NCBI RefSeq assembly: GCF_002020355.1
Contig: NZ_MPZV01000005.1
Coordinates: forward strand, 124,001-188,000
Source of the DNA: Thioclava sediminum
GTDB taxonomy: Bacteria > Pseudomonadota > Alphaproteobacteria > Rhodobacterales > Rhodobacteraceae
Reading direction: 5' to 3'
DNA: 64,000 nt
In this document: piece by piece, positions 32,668 through 42,061 of the stretch
Layout: every line of letters starts with the position of its first letter
Position numbering within the stretch: position 1 is the first letter of the stretch
Made by a program: the position numbers and the translations under genes
The notes under the pieces: generated by a model
Seen by the model: the letters and a program-made list of their open reading frames with translations, nothing else
The model's database searches: none
Told to the model about the DNA's origin: nothing

Positions 32668-34760
32668 GTGAAGGCCTTGGCGACAGAGAGTTTCACGTTC
32701 CGGCCCGGCGCGTTGTCGAGCGAGAGGTTGTTGCGATACTCGCGGTCGAAGACGTTCTCGACCGTCAGGTTCACCTCGATCCCGGCGAGCCGTTCAGGTT
32801 TCCAGCTGACGAAGAGATCATGCGTGGCGTAGCCCGGCGCGGAGGTAGAGGCGGACGCCGTCTCGATCCCGCTGAAGCCCTGCACGCGCCAGCCTGTGCG
32901 CACGCCCTGATCGGGGAATTTCGCCCCCAACGTCAGCGCGATATTCTCGGCGGGCGTGTCGGTGAGGGTCTGGCCCGTCGCCTCGTCTTTCGACTTCACC
33001 TTGGAATAGGCGAGCTGCCCGAACCAGCGATCGGCCTCGTAAGACGCCTCGATCTCGCCGCCCCAGATTTTCGCGGAATCGACGTTGCGGAAATAGGGCA
33101 CGCCGACCGAGCCGGAGGGGTTGGCCGCGATCAGATCGGTCAGATCGTTGTGGAACAGCGTGGCTTTCGCGGAAAGGCTGTCGCCTTCCGAGAGCAGGCC
33201 CGAGGTCTGATAGGTCACGCCCAGCTCGACCGTGGTGGCTTTCTCCTTGTCGAGATTGAGGCTGGCGGTGCGGCCCGCCGCCCCGATCCCGTCGGTCTGA
33301 TAGAGCTCGTCCAGCGTCGGCATCCGCTCGGTCCGCGCGAGCGAGCCGAAGACGCCCCAAGTGTCGTTGAACTGATAAAGCGCCGCGATCTTAGGCGAGA
33401 TCGCCGTGCCGTCCTGATCGGTGCCGCCTTGGGCCGCCGCCGCCGCATCGGGCGAGAGCCACGCCCGGTCCACGCGCAGGCCCGGCGTGATCGTCAGCTT
33501 GTCGTTCCAGACGAATTCGCCCTGCACATAGAGGCCCAGCTTGTCCTCAGTGCCGCCGGGGTGGAAGGCAGGCTCGCCCACCGAGGAATTCGCGTAGCGG
33601 TTCTGATGCGAGAGCTGCGTGCCGAAGGTGAGGTAATTCTCCCACGCGCCGCGCGACATCTCGACGGTGTTCTCGAGCTTGAGCGCGGTGGTCTCGTAGC
33701 TCGCCGTATTGGGGCAGAGCACCGAGAAACGGCCCGCCGAACACATCATCCCGAGCGAGAAATTGTCCCGCTCCGTCGAGGTTTTCGAGTAGCTCAGCTG
33801 CGCTTCGAGATCGAGCCACGGGTTGCCCACACCTTCATTGGCGTAGGTCAGGCTGAGCGTGTCGTCGATCGCATGCAGATCCGAGGTGCCGAAAGCCGAG
33901 GCCAGCGCCCCGCCGGTCTGCGCGACGGCCGCATCCTTCAGGTCGCTATCGGTGCGCGAGGCGGAAAACGTCAGGCGCTGATCGCGGTTCTCGCCAAAAT
34001 AGTAGTTCGATTTCAGCAGCGCCGACCAGCGATCGCCTGCGGTGGCCGGGATCGTCTCGCCTGCGCCGTCTTCCATGTCGTCGGACGTGCCCTGCGAATA
34101 GCTGAACAACATATCCGCATCCTCGCCCAGCTTCTGGGCATAGGTCAGCGTGCCGATCTTGCCGTCGCCATTGCTGTCATACGCGCCCTTGAGCCGGACC
34201 GCGCCGGTCTGCCCCTCGGGGATGAAATCGGTGGCGTCCTTGGTGGTGAAATTCACCACGCCGCCGATCGCGCCCGAGCCATACATCGTGGACGAAGCCG
34301 GACCGCGCAGCACTTCGACGCGCTTGTAAAGCTCGGGATCGCCGAAGAAGGAGCCGGTGCGATACTGCTCGAAGAACTTCACCGCGCCGTCGACGGTGAT
34401 GATGATGCGGTTCTGGCTGCCGGTCTGCTCGGCATTGCCGATACCGCGGATGTTGAAGGCCTGCCCCAGCATCCGCGCCGAGGCGCCCGCCGCCTGAACG
34501 CCCGGCACGTCAGCAAACAGGTCGCCCATCGTGCGGGGCTGTTCCTTGTCGAGGTCCTGCTGGTCGATCACCGTCACCGCTTGGGGCGTGTCGATCGCTA
34601 CTTTCGGCGTACCCCAGCCATAGATCAGGCGGCCCAGCATCGTGTAGCCGTCATCGGACCCGCTTTCCTGTGCGAGTGCCGGACCTGCGGCGGCGATCAG
34701 CGCGAGGCTGGTAACTGTCGTGAAAAGCCGCATCCGCGCGGCGCGAGGCGTCGTAGCCAT
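32661..34760 (-). CDS. TonB-dependent heme receptor
   Basis: The protein has 699 residues from the ATG at 34760 (AAGGGG upstream; an in-frame ATG at 34784 has no site). A Sec signal ends near ALAQES. The plug domain follows (QAVTVIDQQDL, GVQAAGASARMLGQAFNIRGIG, VEVLRGPASSTMYGSGAIGGVVNF), then a 22-strand barrel ending in the terminal aromatic residue Trp. Neighbouring hmuSTUV genes indicate heme or hemoprotein as ligand, although I do not see a certain FRAP/NPNL heme motif. Confidence 0.88.
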   Translation of the reverse strand: MATTPRAARMRLFTTVTSLALIAAAGPALAQESGSDDGYTMLGRLIYGWGTPKVAIDTPQAVTVIDQQDLDKEQPRTMGDLFADVPGVQAAGASARMLGQAFNIRGIGNAEQTGSQNRIIITVDGAVKFFEQYRTGSFFGDPELYKRVEVLRGPASSTMYGSGAIGGVVNFTTKDATDFIPEGQTGAVRLKGAYDSNGDGKIGTLTYAQKLGEDADMLFSYSQGTSDDMEDGAGETIPATAGDRWSALLKSNYYFGENRDQRLTFSASRTDSDLKDAAVAQTGGALASAFGTSDLHAIDDTLSLTYANEGVGNPWLDLEAQLSYSKTSTERDNFSLGMMCSAGRFSVLCPNTASYETTALKLENTVEMSRGAWENYLTFGTQLSHQNRYANSSVGEPAFHPGGTEDKLGLYVQGEFVWNDKLTITPGLRVDRAWLSPDAAAAAQGGTDQDGTAISPKIAALYQFNDTWGVFGSLARTERMPTLDELYQTDGIGAAGRTASLNLDKEKATTVELGVTYQTSGLLSEGDSLSAKATLFHNDLTDLIAANPSGSVGVPYFRNVDSAKIWGGEIEASYEADRWFGQLAYSKVKSKDEATGQTLTDTPAENIALTLGAKFPDQGVRTGWRVQGFSGIETASASTSAPGYATHDLFVSWKPERLAGIEVNLTVENVFDREYRNNLSLDNAPGRNVKLSVAKAFTW

Positions 34761-34863
34761 GGTTGTCCCCTTCGTGGTCTGCATGGGGCTGGCGTGACGC
34801 TGGCAGCGCAGAAACTGTCTTGATTTCGATGATTTGACCAGCTAGAGAATCCGACAAAACTAG

Positions 34864-34890
34864 TCAAGTATATTCCTGAGATATATTTGA
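34864..34890. promoter_or_regulatory. Dyad in the divergent receptor/hmuS promoter region
   Basis: Ten-base arms TCAAGTATAT and ATATATTTGA match as an inverted repeat at nine of ten positions, with a seven-base centre. It is AT-rich in a GC-rich genome and lies between the divergent receptor and hmuS starts. It is a good candidate operator for an iron- or heme-responsive regulator. It does not match the classical Fur or Irr consensus well, so the protein is not named. Confidence 0.5.
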
Positions 34891-34968
34891 TCCCATCCGC
34901 GCCCAGCCCGAGGCCCCGCCCTCTCGCCAGATTCGCGCCCTTTGCGAAAACGACGAGAGGACTCCCCC

Positions 34969-36012
34969 ATGCCCGCAGACGGCACCCTGCCCCAACAGCT
35001 TTCCCCCGAAGGTATCCGCGCGCTGCGCGCTGAACGCCCCGATATGCGCGCGCGCGATTTCGCCTCGCAGCATGGCATCGCGGAAGCCGAACTGGTCGCC
35101 GCCCAGATCGGCGCCACCGCCACCGCGATCGAAGCCCATCCCGATGCGATCATGCCGCGCCTGACCGCGCTTGGAGACGTGATGGCGCTGACCCGCAACG
35201 AGAGCTGCGTGATCGAGCGGCGCGGCACTTACGAAGAGTATCACTCGGGCGCGCATGCACAGATGATGCTCGGCAAGGAGATCGACCTACGTCTCTTCGC
35301 GCAGCACTGGGCCTTTGCTTTCGCGCTGGAGGATGGCGAAAAACGCTCGATCCAGGTGTTCGACCGGGCGGGCGATGCGATCCACAAGGTGCATCTGAAA
35401 CCCGAGAGCGACGTGACGGCCTTCCACGCGCTGGTCGCGGCGCTGCGCCTGCCCGAACAGTCGGATCAGCTCGACCTTGCGCCCCGCACCAAGGTCGAGG
35501 CCGCGAAATCGCTGCCCGAGAAGACCGAAACCCTGCGCGCGGAATGGGACAAGCTGACCGACACGCATCAGTTCCTGCGGCTGGTCTCGAAACTGAAGAT
35601 GAACCGGCTTGGCGCCTACCGGATCGCGGGCACGCCCTATGCCACAGAGATGGCCCCCGATGCGGTCGAGGCGCTGCTGACCCGCTGCGCAACTGATCAG
35701 ACGCCGCTGATGATCTTCGTCGGCAATGCGGGCTGCATCGAGATCCACGGCGGCACGATCGAGACGGTGAAGCCGATGGGCCCGTGGATCAACGTGCTCG
35801 ACCCGCGCTTCAACCTGCATCTGCGCGGCGATCACATCGCCGAGGTTTGGCTGGTCGACAAGCCGACGAAGAACGGCCCCGCGCTCAGTCTCGAAGCCTT
35901 CGACAAGCACGGCGCGCTGATCACGCAGATCTTCGCCTCGCGCAAGGATGGCGGCGTCGAGGCGTTCAACGCGACGATCCGCGCATTGCCGCGTCTGGAG
36001 GGTCAGGCATGA
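34969..36012 (+). CDS. hmuS: Hemin-degrading/heme-trafficking factor HmuS
   Basis: The protein has 347 residues, the usual HemS/HmuS length, built of two related halves (about 20-170 and 190-340). ALTRNESCVIERRGTYEE in the first half and VGNAGCIEIHGGTIETVKPMGPWINVLDPRFNLHLR in the second are family signatures. It accepts imported heme in the cytoplasm and delivers or degrades it for iron. The ATG at 34969 has GAGAGGA upstream. Its stop overlaps hmuT by four bases. Confidence 0.92.
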   Translation: MPADGTLPQQLSPEGIRALRAERPDMRARDFASQHGIAEAELVAAQIGATATAIEAHPDAIMPRLTALGDVMALTRNESCVIERRGTYEEYHSGAHAQMMLGKEIDLRLFAQHWAFAFALEDGEKRSIQVFDRAGDAIHKVHLKPESDVTAFHALVAALRLPEQSDQLDLAPRTKVEAAKSLPEKTETLRAEWDKLTDTHQFLRLVSKLKMNRLGAYRIAGTPYATEMAPDAVEALLTRCATDQTPLMIFVGNAGCIEIHGGTIETVKPMGPWINVLDPRFNLHLRGDHIAEVWLVDKPTKNGPALSLEAFDKHGALITQIFASRKDGGVEAFNATIRALPRLEGQA

Positions 36013-36848
36013 AGCGCCTTGCCCTGATCGCCGCCCTCCTCACTGCAGGCCCCGCACTGGCCGAGCCCGCCCGCGTGATCTCGCTCGGCGGGGCGGTGAC
36101 AGAGATCGTCGTGGCGCTTGGCGCACAAGATCGGCTCGTCGCGCGCGACACCACCTCGCAATATCCCGAGCGCATCACCGAGCTGCCCGATGTGGGCTAT
36201 GTCCGCGCGCTCTCGGCGGAAGGTGTGCTGGCGCTCGCTCCCGACCTGATCCTCGCCGAAGCCACGGCAGGCCCGCCCGAGGCGGTGGAGACGCTGAAGG
36301 CGGCGGGCGTCGATTTCGTCGCGCTGCCGGGCAATCCGAGCGTGCAGGGCGTGCGCGAGAAGATCGCGGTCGTGGGCGCCGCGCTTGACCGCGAAGAGGC
36401 AGCCGAACGGCTCACCGCCAGTTTCGACGCCGAGATGGACACGGTGCGCAAATCGGCGGGCGCTGTCGCCACGCCCAAGCGGGTGCTCTTCGTGCTGTCT
36501 CTGCAGAATGGCCGCGTGATGGCGGGGGGCGAAGACTCCTCGGCGGAGGCGATCATCGAGCTTGCGGGCGGGGTGAATGCCGCGACGAGCTTCGCCGGAT
36601 ACAAGCCCGTCACCGACGAGGCGATCCTCGCCGCCGATCCGGATGTGATCCTGACGATGGATCGCGAGGGCGAGATGGCGGTGACAAAGCGCGACATCCT
36701 CGCCCATCCCGCGCTGGGGCAGACCCGCGCAGCCAGAGACGGCGCGCTGGTCGCGATGGACGGGATGCTGCTTCTGGGCTTCGGGCCGCGCACGCCGCAG
36801 GCCGCGCAAGCTCTGCATGCAGCGCTTTATCCCGAGGCCGAGGGCTGA
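36009..36848 (+). CDS. hmuT: Hemin ABC transporter substrate-binding protein HmuT
   Basis: The protein has 279 residues with a Sec signal (KRLALIAALLTAGPALAEPA). It is a cluster A (class III) binding protein with two lobes joined by a long helix. GYVRALSAEGVLALAPDLI contains the heme-ligand-type tyrosine conserved in HmuT. It passes heme from the periplasm to HmuUV. It is translationally coupled to hmuS. Confidence 0.92.
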   Translation: MKRLALIAALLTAGPALAEPARVISLGGAVTEIVVALGAQDRLVARDTTSQYPERITELPDVGYVRALSAEGVLALAPDLILAEATAGPPEAVETLKAAGVDFVALPGNPSVQGVREKIAVVGAALDREEAAERLTASFDAEMDTVRKSAGAVATPKRVLFVLSLQNGRVMAGGEDSSAEAIIELAGGVNAATSFAGYKPVTDEAILAADPDVILTMDREGEMAVTKRDILAHPALGQTRAARDGALVAMDGMLLLGFGPRTPQAAQALHAALYPEAEG

Positions 36849-36852
36849 GGCG

Positions 36853-37914
36853 ATGGCGATGACCTCCCTCGCCCTGCCCGACGCCATGCGCCGACCCTGC
36901 CCGCCGCTGCGGCTCGGGCTGATCGCGCTGCTGGTGATCGCGGCGGCCCTGTCGCTCGGGACCGGGGCTGCGGGGGTCTCGCTGCCGCAGGTGCTGGGCC
37001 AATGGCTGACCGGCGAAGAAATCTCGACCCGCGACCGCGTCGTGCTGCTCGATATCCGGCTGCCGCGGCTGGTCATGGGGTTGATGGTCGGGGCGGCGCT
37101 CGCGGTGGCGGGCGCGGTGATGCAGGGGCTGTTTCGCAACCCGCTCGCCGATCCCGGTATCATCGGCGTCGGCGCAGGTGCGGGCCTCGGCGCCGTCGCG
37201 ATGATCGTGCTGAGCGGATTTCTCCCCGCCGCCATCGCCGCCTTTTTCGGCACATGGCTGGTGCCGGTCGCGGCCTTCGGCGGGGCGTGGACGGCCACGC
37301 TCCTGCTCTATCGGGTTGCGAGCCGGGGCGGCCAAGTCTCCATCGCGACGCTGCTTCTGGCGGGGATCGCGCTGGCCGCGCTGGCGGGCGCGCTGACCGG
37401 CATTCTGACCTACCTCGCCGATGACACGCAGCTGCGCGACCTGACCTTCTGGGGCATGGGCTCGCTGGCAGGCGCGAGCGACATGAAGCTGCTGGTCGGC
37501 GGGCTGCTGATCGGGCCTGCGCTGATCCTGATCCCGCGGCTTGCGCGCGGACTGAACGCGCTGGCACTGGGCGAGGCGACGGCGGCGCATATGGGCCACG
37601 ATATCGAGCGGCTCAAGCATCGCGCGGTGATCGGCGTCGCGGCGCTGGCGGGGGCGGCGGTCGCGATGGTGGGGGGGATCGGCTTCGTGGGCATCGTGGT
37701 GCCGCATCTGCTGCGCATCGCGGGCGGGCCGGATCACAAGACGCTGCTGGTGGATGCCGCCCTCCTCGGCGCGGCGCTTCTGGTGCTGGCCGATCTGATC
37801 GCGCGGCTGGTGGTCGCGCCTGCGGAACTGCCCATCGGGATCGTCACCGCCATTCTGGGCGCGCCGATCTTCTTGTGGATCCTGATCCGCCGTCAGGGAT
37901 TGGGAGGGGTCTGA
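36853..37914 (+). CDS. hmuU: Hemin ABC transporter permease HmuU
   Basis: The protein has 353 residues of the FecCD family with about ten membrane helices. DIRLPRLVMGLMVGAALAVAGAVMQGLFRNPLADPGIIG and GFVGIVVPHLLR are diagnostic. The ATG at 36853 was chosen; GAGG lies just upstream, and an ATG at 36859 is an alternative. The gene follows hmuT by four bases. Confidence 0.93.
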   Translation: MAMTSLALPDAMRRPCPPLRLGLIALLVIAAALSLGTGAAGVSLPQVLGQWLTGEEISTRDRVVLLDIRLPRLVMGLMVGAALAVAGAVMQGLFRNPLADPGIIGVGAGAGLGAVAMIVLSGFLPAAIAAFFGTWLVPVAAFGGAWTATLLLYRVASRGGQVSIATLLLAGIALAALAGALTGILTYLADDTQLRDLTFWGMGSLAGASDMKLLVGGLLIGPALILIPRLARGLNALALGEATAAHMGHDIERLKHRAVIGVAALAGAAVAMVGGIGFVGIVVPHLLRIAGGPDHKTLLVDAALLGAALLVLADLIARLVVAPAELPIGIVTAILGAPIFLWILIRRQGLGGV

Positions 37915-37916
37915 CT

Positions 37917-38696
37917 ATGCTGGAGATTTCCGACCTGTATGTCGCGCGGGGGCGTAGCGACGTGTTGCAGGGCCTCTCGCTGACCGCCAAACCGGGCGCG
38001 GTGACGGTGATCCTCGGCCCGAATGGCTCGGGCAAGTCGACGTTGGTGCAAGCGGCCTCGGGGGCGCTGCCCTATCGCGGGCGGATCACTCTGCAAGGCC
38101 ATGAGATCGCGCAGACGCCCGCCTGGCGTCTGGCCGCGCTGCGCGCCGTGCTGGAGCAATCGAACAGCGTCGCCTTTCCTTTCACCGTGGCCGAGGTCGT
38201 GGGGATGGGGCTGCATGCCGGGATCGAGGCGGGTCACCCCGAAATCGTGTCCGCCGCTTTGGCCGAGGTCGGGCTGAGCGATCTGGCCCATCGCCCGATC
38301 CAGTCGCTTTCGGGCGGCCAGCAGGCCCGCGCCCATCTGGCGCGGGTGCGGGCGCAGGTCTGGCAGCCGGTCAGCCATGCGGGGCCGCGCTGGCTTCTGG
38401 TCGACGAGCCGGTCGCGAGCCTCGATATCGCGCATCAGCTCGAGGTGATGGCGATCCTGCGGCGCTTCGCCGATGCGGGCGGCGGCGTGGTCGCGGTGAT
38501 GCATGACCTCAACCTCTCGGCGCAGCTCGCCGACGAGATGGTGCTGATGCGCGAAGGCCGGATCGAGGCGCATGGGTCGCCCGAGGCGGTGATGCGCGGG
38601 CCGGTCCTCAGTCGCACCTATGGATGCGAGTTGCAGGTCGGCGCGGCGGCCTCGGACGGTCTTTGGGTTCTGCCGCAATTCGCGCGACCGGCCTGA
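37917..38696 (+). CDS. hmuV: Hemin ABC transporter ATPase HmuV
   Basis: The protein has 259 residues. Walker A is GPNGSGKST, the signature is LSGGQQARAHLARV, Walker B is WLLVDEPVASLD, and the H-loop is VMHDLN. The ATG at 37917 has GGGAGGGG upstream and lies two bases after the hmuU stop. It powers heme import by HmuTU. Confidence 0.95.
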   Translation: MLEISDLYVARGRSDVLQGLSLTAKPGAVTVILGPNGSGKSTLVQAASGALPYRGRITLQGHEIAQTPAWRLAALRAVLEQSNSVAFPFTVAEVVGMGLHAGIEAGHPEIVSAALAEVGLSDLAHRPIQSLSGGQQARAHLARVRAQVWQPVSHAGPRWLLVDEPVASLDIAHQLEVMAILRRFADAGGGVVAVMHDLNLSAQLADEMVLMREGRIEAHGSPEAVMRGPVLSRTYGCELQVGAAASDGLWVLPQFARPA

Positions 38697-38817
38697 GCCC
38701 GCGCACCGTCCTTTCACAGGTTTCGCACAGAAGTCTGAGTGTTCGCATCGCCACAAGCGCGCTATGCTCGCGGCAGTGCCGCACTTCTCGCGGCGCCGGA
38801 ACAGGCAGGACCGTCGC

Positions 38818-39153
38818 ATGACCCAATCCTTGAACCGCCTCGTCGAGCGGCAAATCCAGAAGGCCCTCGCGGAGGGACAGTTGAGCGGGCTTTCCGGCGA
38901 GGGCAAACCGCTCCCGGATCGCTCGGGCGAGGCGTTCACCGATATGGCGACGGCCGTGGCGTCGCGCATCATGGCCGAAGCCGGCGCGCTGCCCGAGGAG
39001 TTCAAGCTCAAGAAGCTGCTGGAGGCCGCCAAAGAGAGCTACCGGGAGGCCGAGGGCGACGATGCCAAGCGCGTCGCGATGGCGCTGATCGCCGATCTGG
39101 AGCAGCGCTATAACATCGCGGTAGAGGCGCGGCGGCGCTTCATGGCCCCTTAG
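38818..39153 (+). CDS. DUF1992 (DnaJ homologue subfamily C28-type) protein
   Basis: The protein has 111 residues. LVERQIQKALAEGQLSGLSGEGKPLP is the diagnostic DUF1992 segment near the N-terminus, followed by charged helices (LPEEFKLKKLLEAAKESYRE). The function of this widespread domain is not known. AGGA precedes the ATG. It stands alone between the heme operon and a CPBP protease. Confidence 0.85.
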   Translation: MTQSLNRLVERQIQKALAEGQLSGLSGEGKPLPDRSGEAFTDMATAVASRIMAEAGALPEEFKLKKLLEAAKESYREAEGDDAKRVAMALIADLEQRYNIAVEARRRFMAP

Positions 39154-39262
39154 CCTGTCGTGGGCGTCCGAGGATCGACCCGGTTGACCCAGAACAAGGA
39201 AACCCGCGCGAAAAGCGGCGACGGTGACGCGTTTCCTGACGTCACGCTCCAAGGCCAACCCA

Positions 39263-40096
39263 ATGTCTGTCGCGCGCGAATACCGTACCCCGAAATCCAC
39301 GGCGCGCGCCCTGCTTGCCTTTCTCGCGCTGACCTTCGCGATCACCTGGGGCGTGATCGGCAGCTACATCTTCTGGCCTGACGCCATGGCCGCGCGGTTC
39401 GGCCAGGTCAGCGGCGCGCATCCGCTCTTCTTTCTGGCCACCTGGGCCCCGGCCATCGCGGCTTTCACGGTGGTTGAAACCACCGCGGGACTAGGCGGCT
39501 TGCGCCGGTTCCTGTCGCGCCTTCTGATCTGGCGCTGCCCCGCGCCGTGGTGGGGCTTCATCCTGCTCGTGATCCCGCTCGTCTTCATGGCGGGCTCGCT
39601 GATCAAGGGCGGCCCCCTGCTTGCGCCGATGCCACCCGAGGGCGTGGGCGCGATGGTCAGCGTGATGTTCATGATGCTACTTCTCGGCCCGATCGAAGAG
39701 TTCGGCTGGCGCGGCGTCGCGCAACCGCTGTTGCAGCGCCATGTCGCCCCGTTCTGGGCGGGCGTGCTAATCGGCGCGATCTGGGGCGTCTGGCACCTGC
39801 CCGCCTTCTACCTCGCCGGGGTGGTCTTCGCGCAATGGAGCTTCCTGCCCTTCTTCATCGGCAACATCACCCTCGCGGTTCTGGTCACGCCGATCTTCAA
39901 CGCGACGCGCGGCAGCCTGCTGTTGCCGATGCTGTTCCACTGGCAGCTCATCAATCCGTTCTGGCCGGATGCGCAGCCTTGGGACACGTGGATTCTGGTG
40001 GGCGTCGCCGCGATCGTCGTCTGGTGGAAGCGCGACATGATGTTCACGCGCGAAGGCGCCGTGACCGAAGTGATCCCCGGTGAAGCGCGGTTATGA
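39263..40096 (+). CDS. CPBP-family intramembrane metalloprotease
   Basis: The protein has 277 residues with about eight membrane helices. The CPBP (CaaX protease/bacteriocin-processing) motifs are present: EEFGWRG for the two glutamates, HLPAF with the conserved His, and FHW further on. An upstream in-frame start at 39224 is less likely because its residues look non-coding. The peptide substrate is unknown. Confidence 0.85.
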   Translation: MSVAREYRTPKSTARALLAFLALTFAITWGVIGSYIFWPDAMAARFGQVSGAHPLFFLATWAPAIAAFTVVETTAGLGGLRRFLSRLLIWRCPAPWWGFILLVIPLVFMAGSLIKGGPLLAPMPPEGVGAMVSVMFMMLLLGPIEEFGWRGVAQPLLQRHVAPFWAGVLIGAIWGVWHLPAFYLAGVVFAQWSFLPFFIGNITLAVLVTPIFNATRGSLLLPMLFHWQLINPFWPDAQPWDTWILVGVAAIVVWWKRDMMFTREGAVTEVIPGEARL

Positions 40097-40113
40097 GGCA
40101 CGGGTAGGCGCCG

Positions 40114-40941
40114 TCACCTGGGAAAGCGGATGTCGGTGACATCGGCGATGTAAAACGGGAAATAGGCCTCACTCTCGAAGTTGTTCCCCGCCTTCACATG
40201 GGTCGGCAAGCGGAAGCCCTCGACCTCGCGAAACTCCGAGAGAAAGCCGCCGAAGGGCTGAAGCTGGTGGCGCTTTTGCGGGTTCGCATTGCTCCAACGC
40301 TGGAAGCTGACCTGCTCAGGGCGGCCATCCGCGGCGACGGTGAGATCGACCGCCTGCTCCAGCCCGTTATGGCGCATCGTCATCCGGGCGATGTTCGTCG
40401 AGATCGGCTCCCACGTCACATTCGGGCCCGGCAGCACGGCGGCGGGCGTCCAGAACACCGCCTCGGCCACGTAGCGCCCGAAGGCGGAGCGTTTGTGATC
40501 CGCGCTGCCGCCGAACCGGGCCACGGGGGCGAGCCCCGCGATCCAGAACCGGGTCCATTTGGCGCTGTCGGAGCCGCTGAGACGCATCCCGCCGGACTCG
40601 CCCGACATCGCCCAGACGAAGCCGTGCGGCGCGGCGAGCACCTGCGTGGCGCGCATCGGCATGTAGCCGGGGGCGGATTTGTCACCCATGCCGAACTGCC
40701 CCTGCATCTTCAGCCGGGCGACGGTGTAGAGCGGCGTTCCTTCCGCGATGGCGAAGGTGAAAAACCGGCGCGCGGGCTCGGGAAGATCGGCGACCATATC
40801 GGCGGAGAAGCGCGGCGGATCGGTGGGCTGAAATGCACTCAGGCGCGCCATCTCGGCCCGATCTGCCCGCAGGTCGAGACGTCGCCTTGCGAACAGACCG
40901 AAAAGCCCGATGGCGACAATGGCCAGAACCCAAAGAGCCAT
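40114..40941 (-). CDS. DUF6544-like single-pass membrane protein
   Basis: The protein has 275 residues. I start it at the ATG at 40941 because GGGAGAG stands eight bases upstream; ATG at 40962 and earlier starts lack a site. An N-terminal membrane helix (ALWVLAIVAIGLFGLFA) is followed by a soluble domain with AEGTPLYTVARLKMQGQFG, a hallmark of this uncharacterised family, and a beta-rich C-terminal part. The function is unknown. Confidence 0.75.
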   Translation of the reverse strand: MALWVLAIVAIGLFGLFARRRLDLRADRAEMARLSAFQPTDPPRFSADMVADLPEPARRFFTFAIAEGTPLYTVARLKMQGQFGMGDKSAPGYMPMRATQVLAAPHGFVWAMSGESGGMRLSGSDSAKWTRFWIAGLAPVARFGGSADHKRSAFGRYVAEAVFWTPAAVLPGPNVTWEPISTNIARMTMRHNGLEQAVDLTVAADGRPEQVSFQRWSNANPQKRHQLQPFGGFLSEFREVEGFRLPTHVKAGNNFESEAYFPFYIADVTDIRFPR

Positions 40942-41292
40942 GCAGCGTCTCTCCCTTTCCATGTCCGATCCGCGAGGCGCCAATTGCGCGCCGTCCCGAA
41001 CTTGAGGATAGCACACTAGCGCGGTGCGCTTCGATCCGTTCGGCAGCCCCGCCTCCCGAGAACGGACCGCCACCACGCGGATCACACAGTCGCAGTCACG
41101 CGCCAGTGAAATTGCAGTTCCGGCCCCCTGCCCCTATCGTGCCGCGGCAAGCGGTGCGCGGGCGCGCAGGACTGGCCCCATGGGAAATCCCCGACTGGCC
41201 CTGTCGCACCGGCAGACCACGAAGACAGACTGGCCGCGACCGCCGTGCCGAGATGCGCGGCCCGACAGGCAGCAAGACAGGAAGGCCCCTTT

Positions 41293-42045
41293 ATGACTAA
41301 AACCGCCCTCATCACCGGAGCCACCGCAGGGTTCGGCGACGCCATCGCCCGCCGTTTCGCCCATGAGGGCTGGAAGGTCATCGTGACCGGGCGCCGTCAG
41401 GAACGGCTCGACGCGCTGGTCGAGGCGCTCGGCGGACCGGAGGTCGCGCATCCGCTGTGCTTCGACATCCGCGACGAGGCGGCGACGCGTGCAGCGCTCG
41501 ACAGCCTGCCCGAAGGCTTCGCGCAGATCGACGCGCTGATCAACAATGCGGGCCTCGCGCGCGGCACCGCGCCTGCGCAGGACTGCGATCTGGATGACTG
41601 GCGCGCGATGATCGACACCAATATCACCGGGCTCGCAGTGATGACGCGGCTCACGCTGGATCGGCTGATTGCGCGCCGGGGGTTGATCGTGAACCTCGCC
41701 TCGATCGCGGCGAACTGGCCCTATCCGGGCGGCAATGTCTATGGCGGCACGAAAGCCTTCGTGCAGCAGTTCTCGCTCGGGCTGCGCTCGGACCTGTCGG
41801 GCACCGGCGTGCGCGTGACCTCGATCGAGCCGGGCCTGTCGGAGAGCGAATTCACCCTCGTGCGCACCGGGGGCGACAAGGCGGCCTATGACAAGCTCTA
41901 TGCAGGGGCCGATCCGCTGCAGCCCGAGGATATCGCCGAGAGCATCTACTGGGTGGCCGCCCTGCCCGCACATGTGAATATCAATTCGATCGAGATCATG
42001 CCGGTGAGCCAGAGCTGGGCGCCGTTCCAGATCCACCGCGACTGA
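41293..42045 (+). CDS. YdfG-like NADP-dependent SDR (3-hydroxy acid dehydrogenase)
   Basis: The protein has 250 residues with TGATAGFG, VTGRRQERL (the arginine pair favours NADP), NNAGLARG, a catalytic serine in NLASIA and YGGTK. The C-terminal MPVSQSWAPFQIHRD is characteristic of the YdfG group, which oxidises L-allo-threonine, serine or 3-hydroxyisobutyrate-like acids and reduces malonic semialdehyde. GGAAGG precedes the ATG. Confidence 0.85.
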   Translation: MTKTALITGATAGFGDAIARRFAHEGWKVIVTGRRQERLDALVEALGGPEVAHPLCFDIRDEAATRAALDSLPEGFAQIDALINNAGLARGTAPAQDCDLDDWRAMIDTNITGLAVMTRLTLDRLIARRGLIVNLASIAANWPYPGGNVYGGTKAFVQQFSLGLRSDLSGTGVRVTSIEPGLSESEFTLVRTGGDKAAYDKLYAGADPLQPEDIAESIYWVAALPAHVNINSIEIMPVSQSWAPFQIHRD

Positions 42046-42061
42046 AGTTACGCGGGGCCGA

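Noticed and set aside
32643-34823. A 726-codon open frame antisense to the heme receptor
   Set aside because: The receptor strand encodes a full TonB-dependent receptor; the antisense translation is arginine/glycine-rich with no domain, as expected for high-GC shadow frames.
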